Both the position numbers and the translations under genes were made by a program. The notes under the pieces were generated by a model. It was not told the DNA's origin and searched no databases. It saw nothing but the letters and a program-made list of their open reading frames with translations. Below are positions 1 through 13,200 of a stretch of DNA of 64,000 bases, one piece after another (the stretch's first letter is position 1; every line of letters begins with the position of its first letter). The stretch covers positions 1,656,501 through 1,720,500 of the forward strand of contig NC_060107.1 of assembly GCF_021155765.1 (NCBI RefSeq), written 5' to 3'. Source of the stretch: Diprion similis (Eukaryota; Arthropoda; Insecta; Hymenoptera; Diprionidae).

Positions 1-118
1 ACAGTGCAGTGCAATGAACCGCCTCATGGATTCAACGCTGATCGATGTATCCCGATTTTCAGACGACAGAGACGCAGTTTCGATTGTCAAAGTGCGAAAT
101 GGGTCCACATCCTGCTGA
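1..118 (+). CDS. possible partial 3'-terminal exon of an unidentified gene
   Basis: Seen: the first 118 bases are open on the plus strand in the frame beginning at base 2. They encode about 38 residues ending in RNGSTSC and a TGA at 116-118. Composition looks protein-like, with no low complexity. AATAAA sits at 308-313 and again at 872-877, so a 3' UTR of a few hundred bases is possible. Alternative: the minus strand of 1-127 is also fully open (42 codons) and is preceded by a CAG acceptor at 128-130. Both readings place their wobble bases on the same positions, so one is a shadow of the other and I cannot choose by codon use. A plus-strand donor-like GTAAGT also begins at 132. I do not recognise the product. 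Confidence 0.3.
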   Translation, partial: QCSAMNRLMDSTLIDVSRFSDDRDAVSIVKVRNGSTSC

Positions 119-998
119 ATGTTCAACCTGAGTAAGTTTTGGATACATTTTTAACCGATTAACTTAGTCACTGTCCTGGTGAAAATTTATATCTAGAAAT
201 TTCTCTGGGAAAATGATGAGATCGCAGAGTATCGGAGAATTTTTCATAAGAAAATATCGGCTTCCCTCGAAACAGTCAGACTTCATCTGCGAACAACGTA
301 ACTGCGTAATAAATCCCTTGCTTTTGTAACTGGTTATATTATAATTTGTTAGGTAATGTTTCCGTTATTATCGAATATTTATTCCTGAAAAACTGTTTCT
401 ACTGAATGATGTTCCCACCAGGCTGACTTACTTATTGTCATATATAGGCTATAGGTATAATACGTCTCCATTATGTTTCATTGTATTGTATTTTTCCTGA
501 CGTCGTTTACGATCATGTTTTTGTTTCATCAACACTGCGTTGTTTCCATTTCGAAGTTAGCTATCCTCCAAGGTCAAAATCTTTAATTTTTTTTTGTTCG
601 ACAACTTATGGACTCTCTTCACTGTTCGTCTTCCTACGATTACGCATTTATCTTTCAAGCTATAGTTGAAGATTAATTCGACGCTTCTTACGAAAAGTAA
701 CATGTTTTGTTACGAAAAGTGACAAAAAAACTAGCCATAAAGATTTTTCAAAATTCCTGCGGTGTGCGGTAGTCGAAATGAAAGTCAATTTGCATATGCA
801 GAAGAGTCCGTCTTCCGCGTCAAAATAAACTTATAATCATCCTCGAAATTGTGTCGTCGGTGTAGATCTTGAATAAATGAATGCGGTTTTTTGCAGGTGC
901 GTTACAGATAGTTTAAATTTGTTCAAGATTTTTTATGAATATTAATATCAATTAGTATTATGATATTTATGTCAAGCAGTCCTTACCAGAACTATATA

Positions 999-1578
999 CA
1001 GTCGACTCTCGTTAATTCAAACCTGCGATAATTCGAACCTCTCTATAATTCAAAGTTATCACGAGTTCCCTAGAAAATCTCTTGATATTTCGAACCAAAT
1101 CAATACATTTTGATGCACTCGGTAATTCGATCGAAAAAATCATTGTTAGGTAACAAAACCACGCGTTAATTCGAACTCATCGGTGTCAAACACTTGATAA
1201 TTCGAAGTTGCAGAGAGAAAGAGACAGAAAGATTGTTTTTGTTATGATTAGTTCGACACACACTTCCGCACGAATTGGTTGTTCTTGAAAAAAGTTATTG
1301 AGCAGTCTGAGCAGCAGCAACATGCTTTGAAACAAACAAATATAATTAAGTTCTTTCCAAATATTAATTAATTCCCATTATGAATATGTACACGTATCCG
1401 CTAAACTTTTGTCATTGTTTAAGAATAGCAGTTAATAAATAATAATTGATCAACACTCAATAATTAGAAGTTTTATTTATTTTCTCTCAAAAATTTCGAA
1501 CCATTTGATATATCGAACACTCGGTAATTCGTAATATTTTAAGAGTCTCTCGAGTTTCGAATTAACGAAAGTCGACTG
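999..1578. mobile_element. degenerate pogo/Tigger-like (TA-target) DNA transposon
   Basis: A 580-bp element with terminal inverted repeats starting CAGTCGACTYTCGTTAATTC at both ends and flanked by TA duplications (997-998 and 1579-1580). Subterminal AATTCGAA-type motifs recur many times in both arms, as in transposase-box arrays of the Tigger/pogo group. The interior (about 1278-1371) still reads as a transposase C-terminus: a Gln/Glu-rich stretch, then KQTNIIKFF and a stop, resembling the KQTKITDFF tail of Tigger transposases. The catalytic DDD/E core is deleted, so this is a non-autonomous relic. Confidence 0.75.
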
Positions 1579-3596
1579 TATAATCTTTCGACAAGAGTGT
1601 AACAACTTTTGTATCTTATTGGTGCTGACTAAATCAGTCTTTTTAGATTTTTATACCCAACAATACTCTACACTCTAATTAATTTGTATTAAAACATTCG
1701 AGTTTTCCCGGTGAAATCCACAACGTGCTAGTTTTCGTAAGAAATCTGAAACGAGTTACTTTCCGTAATAAGCGTCGAATTGAGGTGCAATTATAGTTTC
1801 GATTTATATTGCATTCTAATTTAACGAATTGGTGAGTGCAGAAAACTGAAAAAATACCCGTTACGCATATTGTCTCGGGATTTACGAAGCCTATTCTCGT
1901 ATTTCGCGTCAAAGTTTTAAGGTTAAAAATATCTATCACGTCCTCCTTTTCAAGTTAGCCCGCGCTTTTTGCGCGTGGACTTACTACCCTGCGATTTTGA
2001 AGTCAAGTCAGGATTGCCTTAGATTGTGAGTCGGTAACTAATGCTGTGTACAGTTGAATTTACCGGTTCGTTAATAGACTTAGAAAAAAATTCGTCCGTA
2101 TTGATTTTTTTCCTCAATATAAAATAATTAACGAATCACTCATCTGATTGTGAAATCCGTTTCAAATACTAACGATCCAAAAGTATAATCCAAGATATAA
2201 TAACACAACAATTAGACTCTCGTCATAAATATTTTATTGAAAAGGGATGAACATGCATCGTCGCAGCACTCTCTCAGAAAAAAAATAAAATAAAATAAAA
2301 TCGCACACGCACATATACACACGCACGCACACAGCCCAATTCACGCATCATATTGACGTACATACAGAATGATTATTACAGTAAATGTTATTAGTACTAT
2401 TTACAATTATACACAATTAATAATACATGAATCGTGTATATTTAGGTGTAATTTTCATCTATCCATTTAGGCGTATTATGTATTACACACGGTACATGCC
2501 TTACCTAGATTTTACATATATATATATACATATATAGTCTCGCGACTGTCGCCTTGGATTGATTTTTCCAGTTTTTACTGTCTTTAATTTATATTTTTCT
2601 ATTTCTTTCCCTATCAACAAATATATGATTCCAGTGGTTCATTTGAACTCAAGAATATCATAGATAATAGTAACGCTGATACAGTAGGCGCGGAAAAATT
2701 AATTATCTTTTTAAATTCCAATGCACACACACATCTTGTATGTATATAAATATACGGACGTATAATCACAACAGCTAAATCTATAAACCATCGGTCAAAC
2801 GCGATTTCTGATTTCTAATTTTTACGGACGATTTTATCGGTTACGGTTTTTCCAACGCGTGAAGATTATCACAATCGTCTGCGTCAATTTTTTTAATTGT
2901 TCTAGAATTAGGATACCTATATATAATATACGTCGAACACATATTTAAAACGTTGAACTTATAATGCTACGACGATTTGCAACGTACTATACATATACCT
3001 ATATGTTTCATAAATACATGTACCTATAAGTATGTACAGAGTTGCATAGATTTTTTATGTGTATATTGTATAAATTATATATATATATATATAGGCTCGA
3101 GTTAATTGTTATATCTTTATACAGGTGTAATGATTTGGTCTGTCTATACACAGTTAGAAAAAGAAATGTCCCAGCAGGTCCACTAAAATTTTTGGGTTGA
3201 TTTAAAAATTCTTTAATGTATTAATAATTGACAAAAAAAAAAGTACAAAGTACAATTTTAATGTTAAAATTACAATAATTTGTGTCACGTTTACCTACTA
3301 ACAAAAATTTAACAAATAACTAAAACTCAATGAGTGGAAATGCTGGGATATTATGTTTTCAGTTAAATTTTTCTAACAGTGTAACATATTATTATTATTA
3401 TTATTATCATTATTATGTATATGTGTTTTTTGATTCATTTGCACATTGATTTGCTTTTCTACATGCTATATATATATATATATATATATAATGTACATAA
3501 TAATGTGGTCGTGATATAGATATACACATAATTGAAATATATACCTATATATCGTCAAAGTGATAATAAAAAATATACTACGTATATATATGCACA

Positions 3597-3642
<46 letters not shown>

Positions 3643-4256
3643 GTATATGCTATACGCTGTTGAAAGTTTCGAGTATTTTTCGTGAAAAATTTTACGCGTT
3701 GCGGTGCAAAACCGGCAATTATCACTGATTTGTGTGCTCATAATTATTACGCATGCAGCGTGAAAAATTTGCACCAAGCTCTACAAAGTTTTGCGCAAAA
3801 AATTTTCCTTAATCAGAGTGAATTAGTTTTAATTATTTTTTTTTTCGTTCGAATACAATTCTACACAAGCTTGCATGGATTTTAAACTAAACGAAATCTA
3901 AACGAACATTTTTCAAAGTGATATATACGCTAATTATATATACATATACATATACGTATATATATATGTTACATACGATTGCAAATGATAATGACAACGA
4001 TATTATTAATAGTGGAAAAAATTTTTGAAAATTTATTAAACGCGTCCTTTCTTTCTAGTTTATAATGTTTCTTATTTTTCTTTTTTTTTGCTTCGTTTTT
4101 TTTCTCCTTCACTTTAGTTTATTATTTATCGAAAAATATGTGACATGACGGACGTTAGAAGAAAAAAAGATTATTATTATTGATCATTAATGTACAGCGA
4201 GCTTTGGTAAAATTGAAAAAAAAAAAACACACACACAATCGATCAGATGATCAGGA

Positions 4257-4257
<1 letters not shown>

Positions 4258-4297
<40 letters not shown>
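4258..4297. repeat. (AC)n microsatellite
   Basis: About 20 uninterrupted AC dinucleotides follow GGAATAC. A second short CA/GA tract lies near 4521-4545. Confidence 0.9.
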
Positions 4298-4298
<1 letters not shown>

Positions 4299-4806
4299 TT
4301 GTTTGTTTCTAAATAATGAATTGTTCAATCGCGCGACAGACATGCAGAGCGTATGTTAATTAAATCTGTTCCGGTAATAATTATTTATCATATTATTTTA
4401 CCCTACAACATTTATTATACATTTTGCGTTTTTAATTCAACATGGAAATTATATATCATTCATTTCCGTTGTGTCTTCTTTGGTCATTTTAAAAAACAAA
4501 AAAAAAAGAAATTATTATTCACACACACACACAGACACACGCATACTATTTTCGATAATAACAATACAATATTGTACTTGTATTATTATTATTTTCTCTC
4601 TTTTCGAGACAGGGGAAATATTTTTCCGCTGGTGATAATTATGTATATACATATATGCATACTTATAATGTACATATTAATAATAATAATTTCTGTATAA
4701 TATTAATCTATATACCCGAAGACGGTGTTTGCAGGTCCGACGATTTAATTCTGACTCGAGAATCGATTACTATACACATATACATTATATGTTGGCATGT
4801 TGTATA

Positions 4807-4810
<4 letters not shown>

Positions 4811-4862
<52 letters not shown>
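4811..4862. repeat. (TA)n microsatellite
   Basis: About 26 TA dinucleotides in a row, one of the longest such runs in the window. Poly-Ile/Tyr open frames across it are artefacts. Confidence 0.9.
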
Positions 4863-4864
<2 letters not shown>

Positions 4865-5106
4865 TATATCTGATGCTAAAATGCATCTACACTGTGAGTC
4901 TCAGGCATATATATGAAAAATGTGTGAGACTATAGCGTATGCGAAAAAGCTTTATTCGCACGTGTGATGATGAATTTATTAAGAAATTTCTTTAACTTTT
5001 ATCGAAGAAGTCAAAACGCGTGTTTTTTTTGTTGTTGTTGTTGTTTTTTTTTTTTTTTCCAGTTTTCGTGGACAATTTTTCAAGCAAATTATCGCAGATC
5101 TCTTGT

Positions 5107-5486
5107 TTAAGGGGGGTACTACAATGAAATTCTGTTAATATCGAGATTTTGATTTTTGAAACGATCAAAAAAAGATGTGATCAAAAATTCCTCCAAAGAA
5201 AATTTCGATTATGGTAGTGCGTGTCTTGAAAAAAAAAAAAAAAAAAAAATTTCAATCGCCAGCGATGAAAGTTTTGGCAGAAAATTTCCAGCGTATCGTT
5301 CCCGAAAATTTCTTTGCTCGTACACTTTCATCGCAAGAAATTGAAATTTTCTTTTCCAGGACACGTATTATAATAAAATAATCTAAATTTTGTTGGAAGG
5401 AATTTTTGTGCATTTGTTTTTTTAGTTACATATTTGAAAAACAAAAAACTCGATATCATAGAAAATTCACCCGAGACCTTCCTTAA
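5107..5486. mobile_element. TTAA-flanked MITE (piggyBac-like target)
   Basis: TTAA at 5107-5110 and at 5483-5486 bound a 380-bp segment. Its ends are imperfect inverted repeats of about 50-60 bp: the left arm has TTAAGG then ATATCGAGATTTTGA, and the reverse complement of the right arm has TTAAGG then ATATCGAGTTTTTTG. There is no coding capacity. TTAA targets are typical of piggyBac-type transposases, but family membership is inferred from the target site only. Confidence 0.5.
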
Positions 5487-5560
5487 GGATGGAATTATTG
5501 AAACGGTAATTTTTTTTTTTTTTTTTTTTTTTTTAAACAACTTTTCAATGTTAATCGCGA

Positions 5561-5566
5561 TTTAAT
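5561..5566 (-). terminator. candidate poly(A) signal of the adenylyl cyclase gene
   Basis: ATTAAA, the common variant hexamer, lies on the minus strand 22 bases past the cyclase stop codon. A 24-base A tract in the sense direction follows at 5511-5534. The UTR would be very short, and a later signal is possible. Confidence 0.35.
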
Positions 5567-5588
5567 ACGCGCGCGCGTTTCGTTTTGC

Positions 5589-6732
5589 TCACAATCTTGT
5601 CTCCTGTATCGATTCCAATCTCTGAATTTGTCGACGCTCGTTCACAGAGACGAAATACGTAGTTACCAAACCCTTTGGTTTCACGTACGTGTCTCCTCGC
5701 AATTCGCACTTCACACCCTGTTCTTCTAACAAGGCTGCAGTTTCCTTCGTTACCTGCGCACAGAAATGAAATGAAATGAAATATAGAAATTAGCTGTTAC
5801 TTGAAATTTTGAGAGAAAAATTGTTTTTTACAAGTTTCAAAAAGCAATTACAATTCATCGACATTGCGAGTTTTCAAGGATTCGATACGTGTGATTTTAA
5901 GATTATCGACTTTGTTGTTACCATTTGAGTCATAGTCCTAAGTAATCTTACTTCCTATTTTATATCCATTTTTTCCATACTTAGAAAACGTTTCGACATA
6001 TTTTTTTATACTTTTTTTTCACAGTTCTGATAGTATACTAATAAGTTTTCAATACTCGAAACTAATTATTGTTATATAATTTAAATTATTATTGTTCGAA
6101 AAAAATTGATTGAAAAAAATCTGACAATTGAAGAAATAATTCGTTTCCGAAAAAAAGTTACACCTTTACACGTATACGTGTTTTTTGTGGCCGATGATTG
6201 CGAGTTTGAAGTCGGATTTCAAAAATTCAAAATTGCTGATCCAATATGGCGGAAGAAAATATCAAATTCGATCGAATCCGGAGAAAAAACTCTGTTCAAG
6301 GGTTTTTCGGGTCGCTGATTATGAATCTGAAATCAGATTTTGAATCCCGAAAACCCCTGCACAGAGTTTTTTGACTGGATTTGATCAAATTTGACATTCT
6401 CAATGACCATATTAGATCTGCCATTTTGAATTTTTTATATTACATTTCGGATTCGTAATCAGCCACGCCAAAAGCCACGAGATACTATCTTGTTGTAAAA
6501 GTTGACTGAATGGGTTAAAACTGCAATTTTCGAGTCTCCTTTTCATTTGTTGGTACCTGAATTTTTCCCGGGACTCCGGTTGTGTCCATTCTCGACGCCA
6601 TGTTTACAGCATCTCCCCAGATGTCGTAAAGCGGTTTTTGGGAGCCAACCACGCCGGCCGTCACTTCTCCGTGCGAAATGCCGATCCTCAGTCTGAAATA
6701 CACAAAATCATTGCAGTCACGTTTTTCTTATT

Positions 6733-6767
<35 letters not shown>

Positions 6768-7187
6768 TTAACAACGCTTTTAATCTTTCAAAGATCGTTA
6801 AATCCATCTTACAGGGTATCTAGATTTGAGAAAAAAAAAACACGTATCACGTGCTTGAAAATCTTACTTGTACGGTTCGATATTCGATATTTTTTCCCTG
6901 TTGATACCGTCGAGGACGTGCATCATTTGGGCCGCGAATCGAGTCATGACTGTGACGACGTGGTCTTGTTCGTGGTAGAGTCGATACTCTCCAGGCTTTC
7001 TACCACTGTCGGATTCCCCGTCCTCGTCCAGGCTTCCCGATCCTGAACTTCGTAGGGAATCCCTGTGACCCGCGTCCAGACCGCAGGCTGCCATGTACGT
7101 CGTTCCTGAACGCGAGAAAATTAATTATCATGCATGCTTTCTGAATTGGGAAATTGAGACGAAATAAAAATTAACACTTTGATTCAC

Positions 7188-7218
<31 letters not shown>

Positions 7219-10200
7219 CTCCAAATACTCACTAAAATATTTTTAAAAGTCTAAAAAAGTACAAAATTTATTTATTTATTTATTTATTTATTCATTGTTT
7301 TTGATTCGTGCTTTTCCACGCGCGAAAATAGCAAAAAGCATTTTTTGATAATCTACCAATTTTACAGAGTTGATATGAAATTTTCGAATTCTCAATTCAG
7401 ATTCGTAATCAGTGATCCCAGAAGCCCATTTATGCAACAAAAAAAAAAAAAAATTTAATGTACAAACTCACCTGCCACTTTGATTTTCTCTACTCTCAGG
7501 AAACTCTGCTGGAATAGTAATTTGTCGAATTCGCAAATTATCTGGTTCAGGATAATCAGGATGTTTTTTTCTGTGAGGTCCGTTTCGTCCATTGACAATT
7601 CGGTCAGTGATGCGAACATCACTGCTACCGTGTCGTACGGTTTGTGATAAAGCTGCTCCTCGTTTCTATTCGTGTTCAGGTAAAACTCGGCTGAAAGACA
7701 ATTTTACGATAAAAAACTCGCGATGTTGTTGAATCATTAAAATGAGGCTGAAGAAGTTAGTAACGTTAACGTAACGAAACATCATCGGTAAGAAAAAATT
7801 ATCACTGAGACCAATTTTAGATCATGACTTTGGAGGAGTTGGCTTTACAAACACAATTCTAGACACTCCTAAAAGTGTGAAGATGCATCGTTACAGTAAC
7901 GTTACTAACTTCAACATCATGAATTAAAGGTCCTTTAAACGAACCAACGTGTTCCGGAAGGATGTTCCTCAGCAACATTTTGTTGGCGTTTCGCGTGTGG
8001 AATGCCTCGGCCTGTTCTTTTGTTAACTGCCGTTTCCACTGATAGTCAAGTCTGTTCAGGTACTCTGCCTGAAACGTATTTTATTCGATAATTTGGTAGG
8101 ATTAATGAAGATTTTTACTTTTGCGATGCTCTGATTGAAGTTGATTGAAGAACAGTGGAATGATGAGGATTACAAAATAAAATAATGTCCAAAGTCCAGA
8201 GTCCAAAATAAAGAAAGATCTAAATGTTGGAATTTCACCAAGCAAGAAATCTAAGGAAGTGAAAATTTCGGAACTTCGATGTTCGTCAAAGTTCGATTTC
8301 TTTACTTTAAGTTTCACTCCAAATTCAAAATTTGAATCCCGCCTCGTTTACTGTACTTGTAATAAGGACACGGTTAAAAAACATTTTCCAATTATCGCAG
8401 TGCTTAACGAAAAATTATATAAATTTCAACCGCTTACCTGACGATCGATTATGTGCAATGAGAACGTGAGGAAAACGACGCTCAGAATGTGTGCCACTCT
8501 GGGTTCCAATTGCGGGTTCCACGATTCGCCTGACTGTGGAGGAATAATTGGGAATAAATAATTGCGATTATTTGGGCACAAACGATTTTTTGCCAATGTT
8601 CGATTCATTGATTAGTATAAAAACTCGAGTCATCACCTGAAACAGGGCGGATCTGAATACCCAGATGTTCCAAGTGTAGAATCCCATTATCGAGCATCCG
8701 ATGATGAGCTTAAGGCAAAAGTGTATTCGTAGGAACAGAAAGCTCATCAATATTGCCAGGGAACATGTCTGAGTCATTTGCTGAAAATTCCAAAAATATC
8801 GATAAACTTTCGCGATTTCCCCAGCTTCAAAATCGGAAGTTGTAATAATTGTGCAATTGTGTGAAAATAAAAGTTGACATGTTTTCTCACCCATTGCGGC
8901 GTTTTGCATTCTACCTCAGATGCACCGATCGCTGTTATGCTTGAAGTAAGGTTGTTCAGGGCGAGGTAATCCACGTTGTCGCATTCCACCTTTATTGAAC
9001 CCCCAAAAGAAAAGAAAAATAAAATCAAACAATTTATCAAAATGCGATTCTTTTCATCTTATCAATTTTCTTTTTTTTTATTATTATAAATTTTTTACTC
9101 ATCACGTACCACCATGTCGACCATGGCACAGGCTGCCAATAGAATTGTGATCACCAGGTAGAGACAGGTTCGTAAAAGTGCGCTCCAGACAACCTGCGCT
9201 TAGCAGAGAAGCTTAGGTTACATTCGGACAGTTTGACGTGTGTAATAAATTCATTCGAGGAAATTTAATCACACAAAAAACTAACTATAAGCTTTAACAG
9301 TCCTGTTTTTTTTTTTTTTTTTTTGGTTTGTTTTTTTTTTATAAAGTTCCAAAATTCCGATGATTCTGCATCCAATTGTTAGATTCGGAGAATATTTTCA
9401 TCTTCGTACTACATCGGAAATTCTCTTCTCCAAGAATCAAAGATCCTAGTCATTTCTGTTCAAATCTAGTTTGAACTATTGTTAAAAAATGACGATGACT
9501 TTTATAATCGATGTATGATACTGTATGCCCATGTATTTTTTTTTTTTTCCAAACAGGCGGATCACGTGACGATGTGTAATACGTATTGGTTGTACTCTAC
9601 GTGTGTATAACCATATGTAATAATATTATGCAGACGATGCATGCATGCATGCATGTATGTATGTATGTATGTATGTATGTATGTATGTATGTATAATACT
9701 TTCTCATACCTTGACGCTTGTCTGGTACATAAATAGCAGTACTTTATTCTCCGGCTGGGGAACGTGACCCTCCTGTTCTTCGTGAGGGTCCTTCCACCTT
9801 GTCCATGCGTAATGGAGCCACGTGAAAGGCAATAACAAGACTAGGAACGCCATAGCTATTCCGTAAGCGATTCCCGTGCTTACGTGCCATCTGAAAATTA
9901 CAAAACCTTTATGATCGAGACGCGTGTTTCGAAAAGGAGAAATTCATTTGTCTTTGTTTTTTTTTTTTTTTGGTTCTTAAAATTAAAAAAAAAAAATTTT
10001 TTCACTATTTTGATCAGAGTTTTAACCTTTACCTGGGGCCTTTGGGGTCGTTGCAGACCCCAACTGAAAATTGGTTGCTGTGACGAAGGAATTTAATTTG
10101 GGGGGGGGGGGTTCGCTCAAGTCTCGCTTTTACGAGATGAAAGAAAAAAGGTTTCAAGAATAATTTTTTATTTTAATCGAACCCAAGGTACCGGCAGTGT

Positions 10201-13200
10201 TATATATATATATATATATATTAGGGTGGCGCAAAAAACCGACTATTTTTTTTTTTTTCTAGTCTCGTGTGACGAAATGTTAGTTTTTGATGTTTTAAGA
10301 GCCTACTCCAAAGGGCAGTTCAAACAAAAATTTTTAAGAGGTCGCTCCAAATTTTTTAAATCGTCAGAAATTGTCAGAAATCGATTTTTTTTTTGCAAAT
10401 TTTTTTCTTGTTACGGTATAATTTTGTAGACAAAAAAAAATAAGTTTCCGAAAATTTCAGTTCAAAATTTGAATTTTGAAAAGTCGCTCATAATTTTTTT
10501 TTAAATTTTTTGGTGCATTTCTTTAGATCTTTTCGAGCGACTTTTTAATATTCATATTAAAATTTCATAAATTTTTTTTCTCTAACTTAGTAAGAAAGGA
10601 TCGATAACAATACACCACGACGTGAATTAAAAATCAAACAAAATACTGAAAATTTAATTTTTTTTAATTTAATCTTTTGACGATTTTTGACATTTTTTAA
10701 AATTTGGAGCGACCTCTTAAAATTTTTTTTTTGAGCTGTCCTTTGGAGTGGGCTCTTAAAACATCAAAAACTAACATTTTGTCACATGAGACTAGAAAAA
10801 AAAAAAAAAAAAAAAGATGTGCCGGGTAAAGGTTAATCATTCGTTTGTTTTTTTGTTTGTTTTTCATTGCGAGTAATTTTTTCAACCAGTGTCTTGGTGG
10901 TGATGAATGAAAAAACTGTTGAATTTAGACGCGGGCCACGTGTTTTCTTTATGCCCAGAATACATGTTTGTTATATGTGGGGCTGAATTATATTATATTC
11001 GCAAGATAAACTCGCGAACAAGTGATAAACCGTGTTTTTCTTGTATTACGTGAGATTAGATCTGAAGACCAGATTTCGACTACGAACAACAAGACTATAA
11101 CGGTTCGATATCGATTGACGGACAGATATTGCATCCAGTACAGAGAGGGAAATATTACTTTTACAAGTTTATTATTAGTAGACGTGTGTTTTACACTTTT
11201 CGTTAGCTATGGAAGTCTGTTGAAGCTGTGTCCAGCAGACAACTAAACTATTAATGGGATTCTCATTCTCAGGTTACATCGCGTTTACATGTAACGTAAC
11301 TTTGGTTACATAAACAATTACTGCAACAATGGCTGACGAAACTTTGGCGTATAATGCAACGGGGAAGATTATTTTTTTAAGGCACAACGCGTTTGTTTCT
11401 ATTCATACAAATTCGACTTACGCTGACTGCGTTAGACTCGGCATTAAGGTCATGAAACCCATGCAGACCAAAACCAATCCGGCACAGCTCACGTAGAATT
11501 TGAATAGCGGGTCGGACTCTTGCATGAACGGTAACTCCCAGGTCAAGTCATGGAACGTTAGGAAAAACGGGTTCAGGTGCTCAGCTTTGAACCATTGCCT
11601 GGAATACAGTCTTCATGAAATCAGAGGTGTTTTCTTTTATTAATGAACTACACAATTTTCAGGCTTGGGGTGGTCCTTAATTTACGATGTTGATGATGAA
11701 TTTTTTCCGTTCCACCTTACAAATCTACTTCAAATAAGTCAATTTAAGGTGAACTGGGTGGAAAAATTCGTCAACGTACACCATAAACATGGACCATCCT
11801 AATATGTATGTATATGCATAAAACTCACTCGAATTTACTCAGCGGCATCTGTTGTATCGCAGTTTCCATGTGAGCGTCAGCTGTCTTCAGCATTTGCTGA
11901 TACTGTCGTAAATTCGTTCCCATGAAGGCTGTTCGTCTCCGAAACGTGCCGACGGTAACATCGGCGTGTCCATTGGCGACAGGTGGATTTCGGCTTTTGC
12001 TTTTCGCGGAAAACGAGATGCTGGGTCTTGCGCTTGATCTTCGGGCCTTAAGGTAGACTCTGGACTCTGTCCCATCCGGTGTCAAGAGGTTCTCGCTGTT
12101 CTGCAACAAGGTTCGCTTGTCAACGATCGTTATTATGTTATGTAAAAGGTACTCCACGATTACATCGCTCGTCGTTACATGAGAACCATGGATTAGACGG
12201 ACCCGTAACGCACCTCAAACGAATCTCGATCATGGGAAATGTGGAGAGGTGACGGAGACGGTGTCAGGAGGTACGTTTTGATCTTGTACTTGTTGAGGGT
12301 TTCGTTGTTGACCGATTCCACCGGCGTACAATTGTACTGATTGACGTCCAGGAGGTTCAGGGTCTGTTGCGTCACGTGGACCTTTCCAGCTCTTCCGGTT
12401 TGCTCCATTTTATTCGCTATCACTACGTCACGGGACCACACGTCGTACTGCCATTTGTTGGCACCGATTATACCCGATATTATCGTGCCCGAGTGAACTC
12501 CGATTCTCATGTCCACGTCAAGACCTCGCAATTCTCGAACCTTTCGGATTATCTGGATCATGTCCAGACCTGAGGAAAATATAAAACATACAAGTTTTCT
12601 GTGAGATACAGACGAAATTTTTTTATGGTTTGCTCAAGTGGTTTGAGGTAAGTAACGTTAACGTTGCCAAATATCAGGAAGCAATTCGTTACTTTTCAAC
12701 TTTTGGAAGGACTTCCGAAGTGTTGGATGTTGGAAAATATACGCACGATGGGTTCTCGGTATGGTTTATGGTAACGTTATCGTTACTTCAATCTCATACT
12801 TTCTGGTCTCCTTACCAAGGTCGACGCAGCTTTTTGCATGGTGTGCGTTTGGGTTTGGAACACCGCTCACGCAGTAGTAACAATCTCCAAGGAACTTGAT
12901 ACGTAGGACGTTGTGTTTTTCCGACGCCTCGTCAAAGCTACCGAAAAGATCGTTTAAAGTTTCGACGAGCTTTTGAACTGGCAGGGTTACCGTCAGACCG
13001 GAAAAATTTACAACGTCTGCGTACAAGATGCTAACGTTCTTGTGCGTTTCCACGTAGAGATCACTGAAAACGTGTGTTTACATTGTTATTATTTATAGTC
13101 TTAGAGCATGATTGTTGGCTGTTTTTTCATTTCTTTTGTCGTTTGTAAAAAAATATTATCTAACGATTAAAGTTTTGCAATATATATATATATATATATA

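Larger units (their letters stand above)
1579..5106. other. AT-rich intergenic DNA with dense microsatellites
   Basis: No supportable gene. This stretch lies beyond the 3' end of the minus-strand cyclase. It holds AAAAT pentamers near 2279-2300, TTA repeats near 3391-3410, (TA)n runs near 2517-2535, 3077-3093, 3468-3490, 3600-3636 and 4811-4862, an (AC)n run near 4258-4297, and several A/T homopolymers. Short open frames here are translations of TA or AC repeats. Confidence 0.7.

Noticed and set aside
3466..3777. Ile/Tyr-rich open frames
   Set aside because: These are translations of (TA)n microsatellites; no start context or homology supports them.
10226..10885. Two small ORFs sharing an [13 protein letters not shown] peptide on opposite strands
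   Set aside because: They are the two inverted arms of the same fold-back MITE read from each side, not a duplicated gene.
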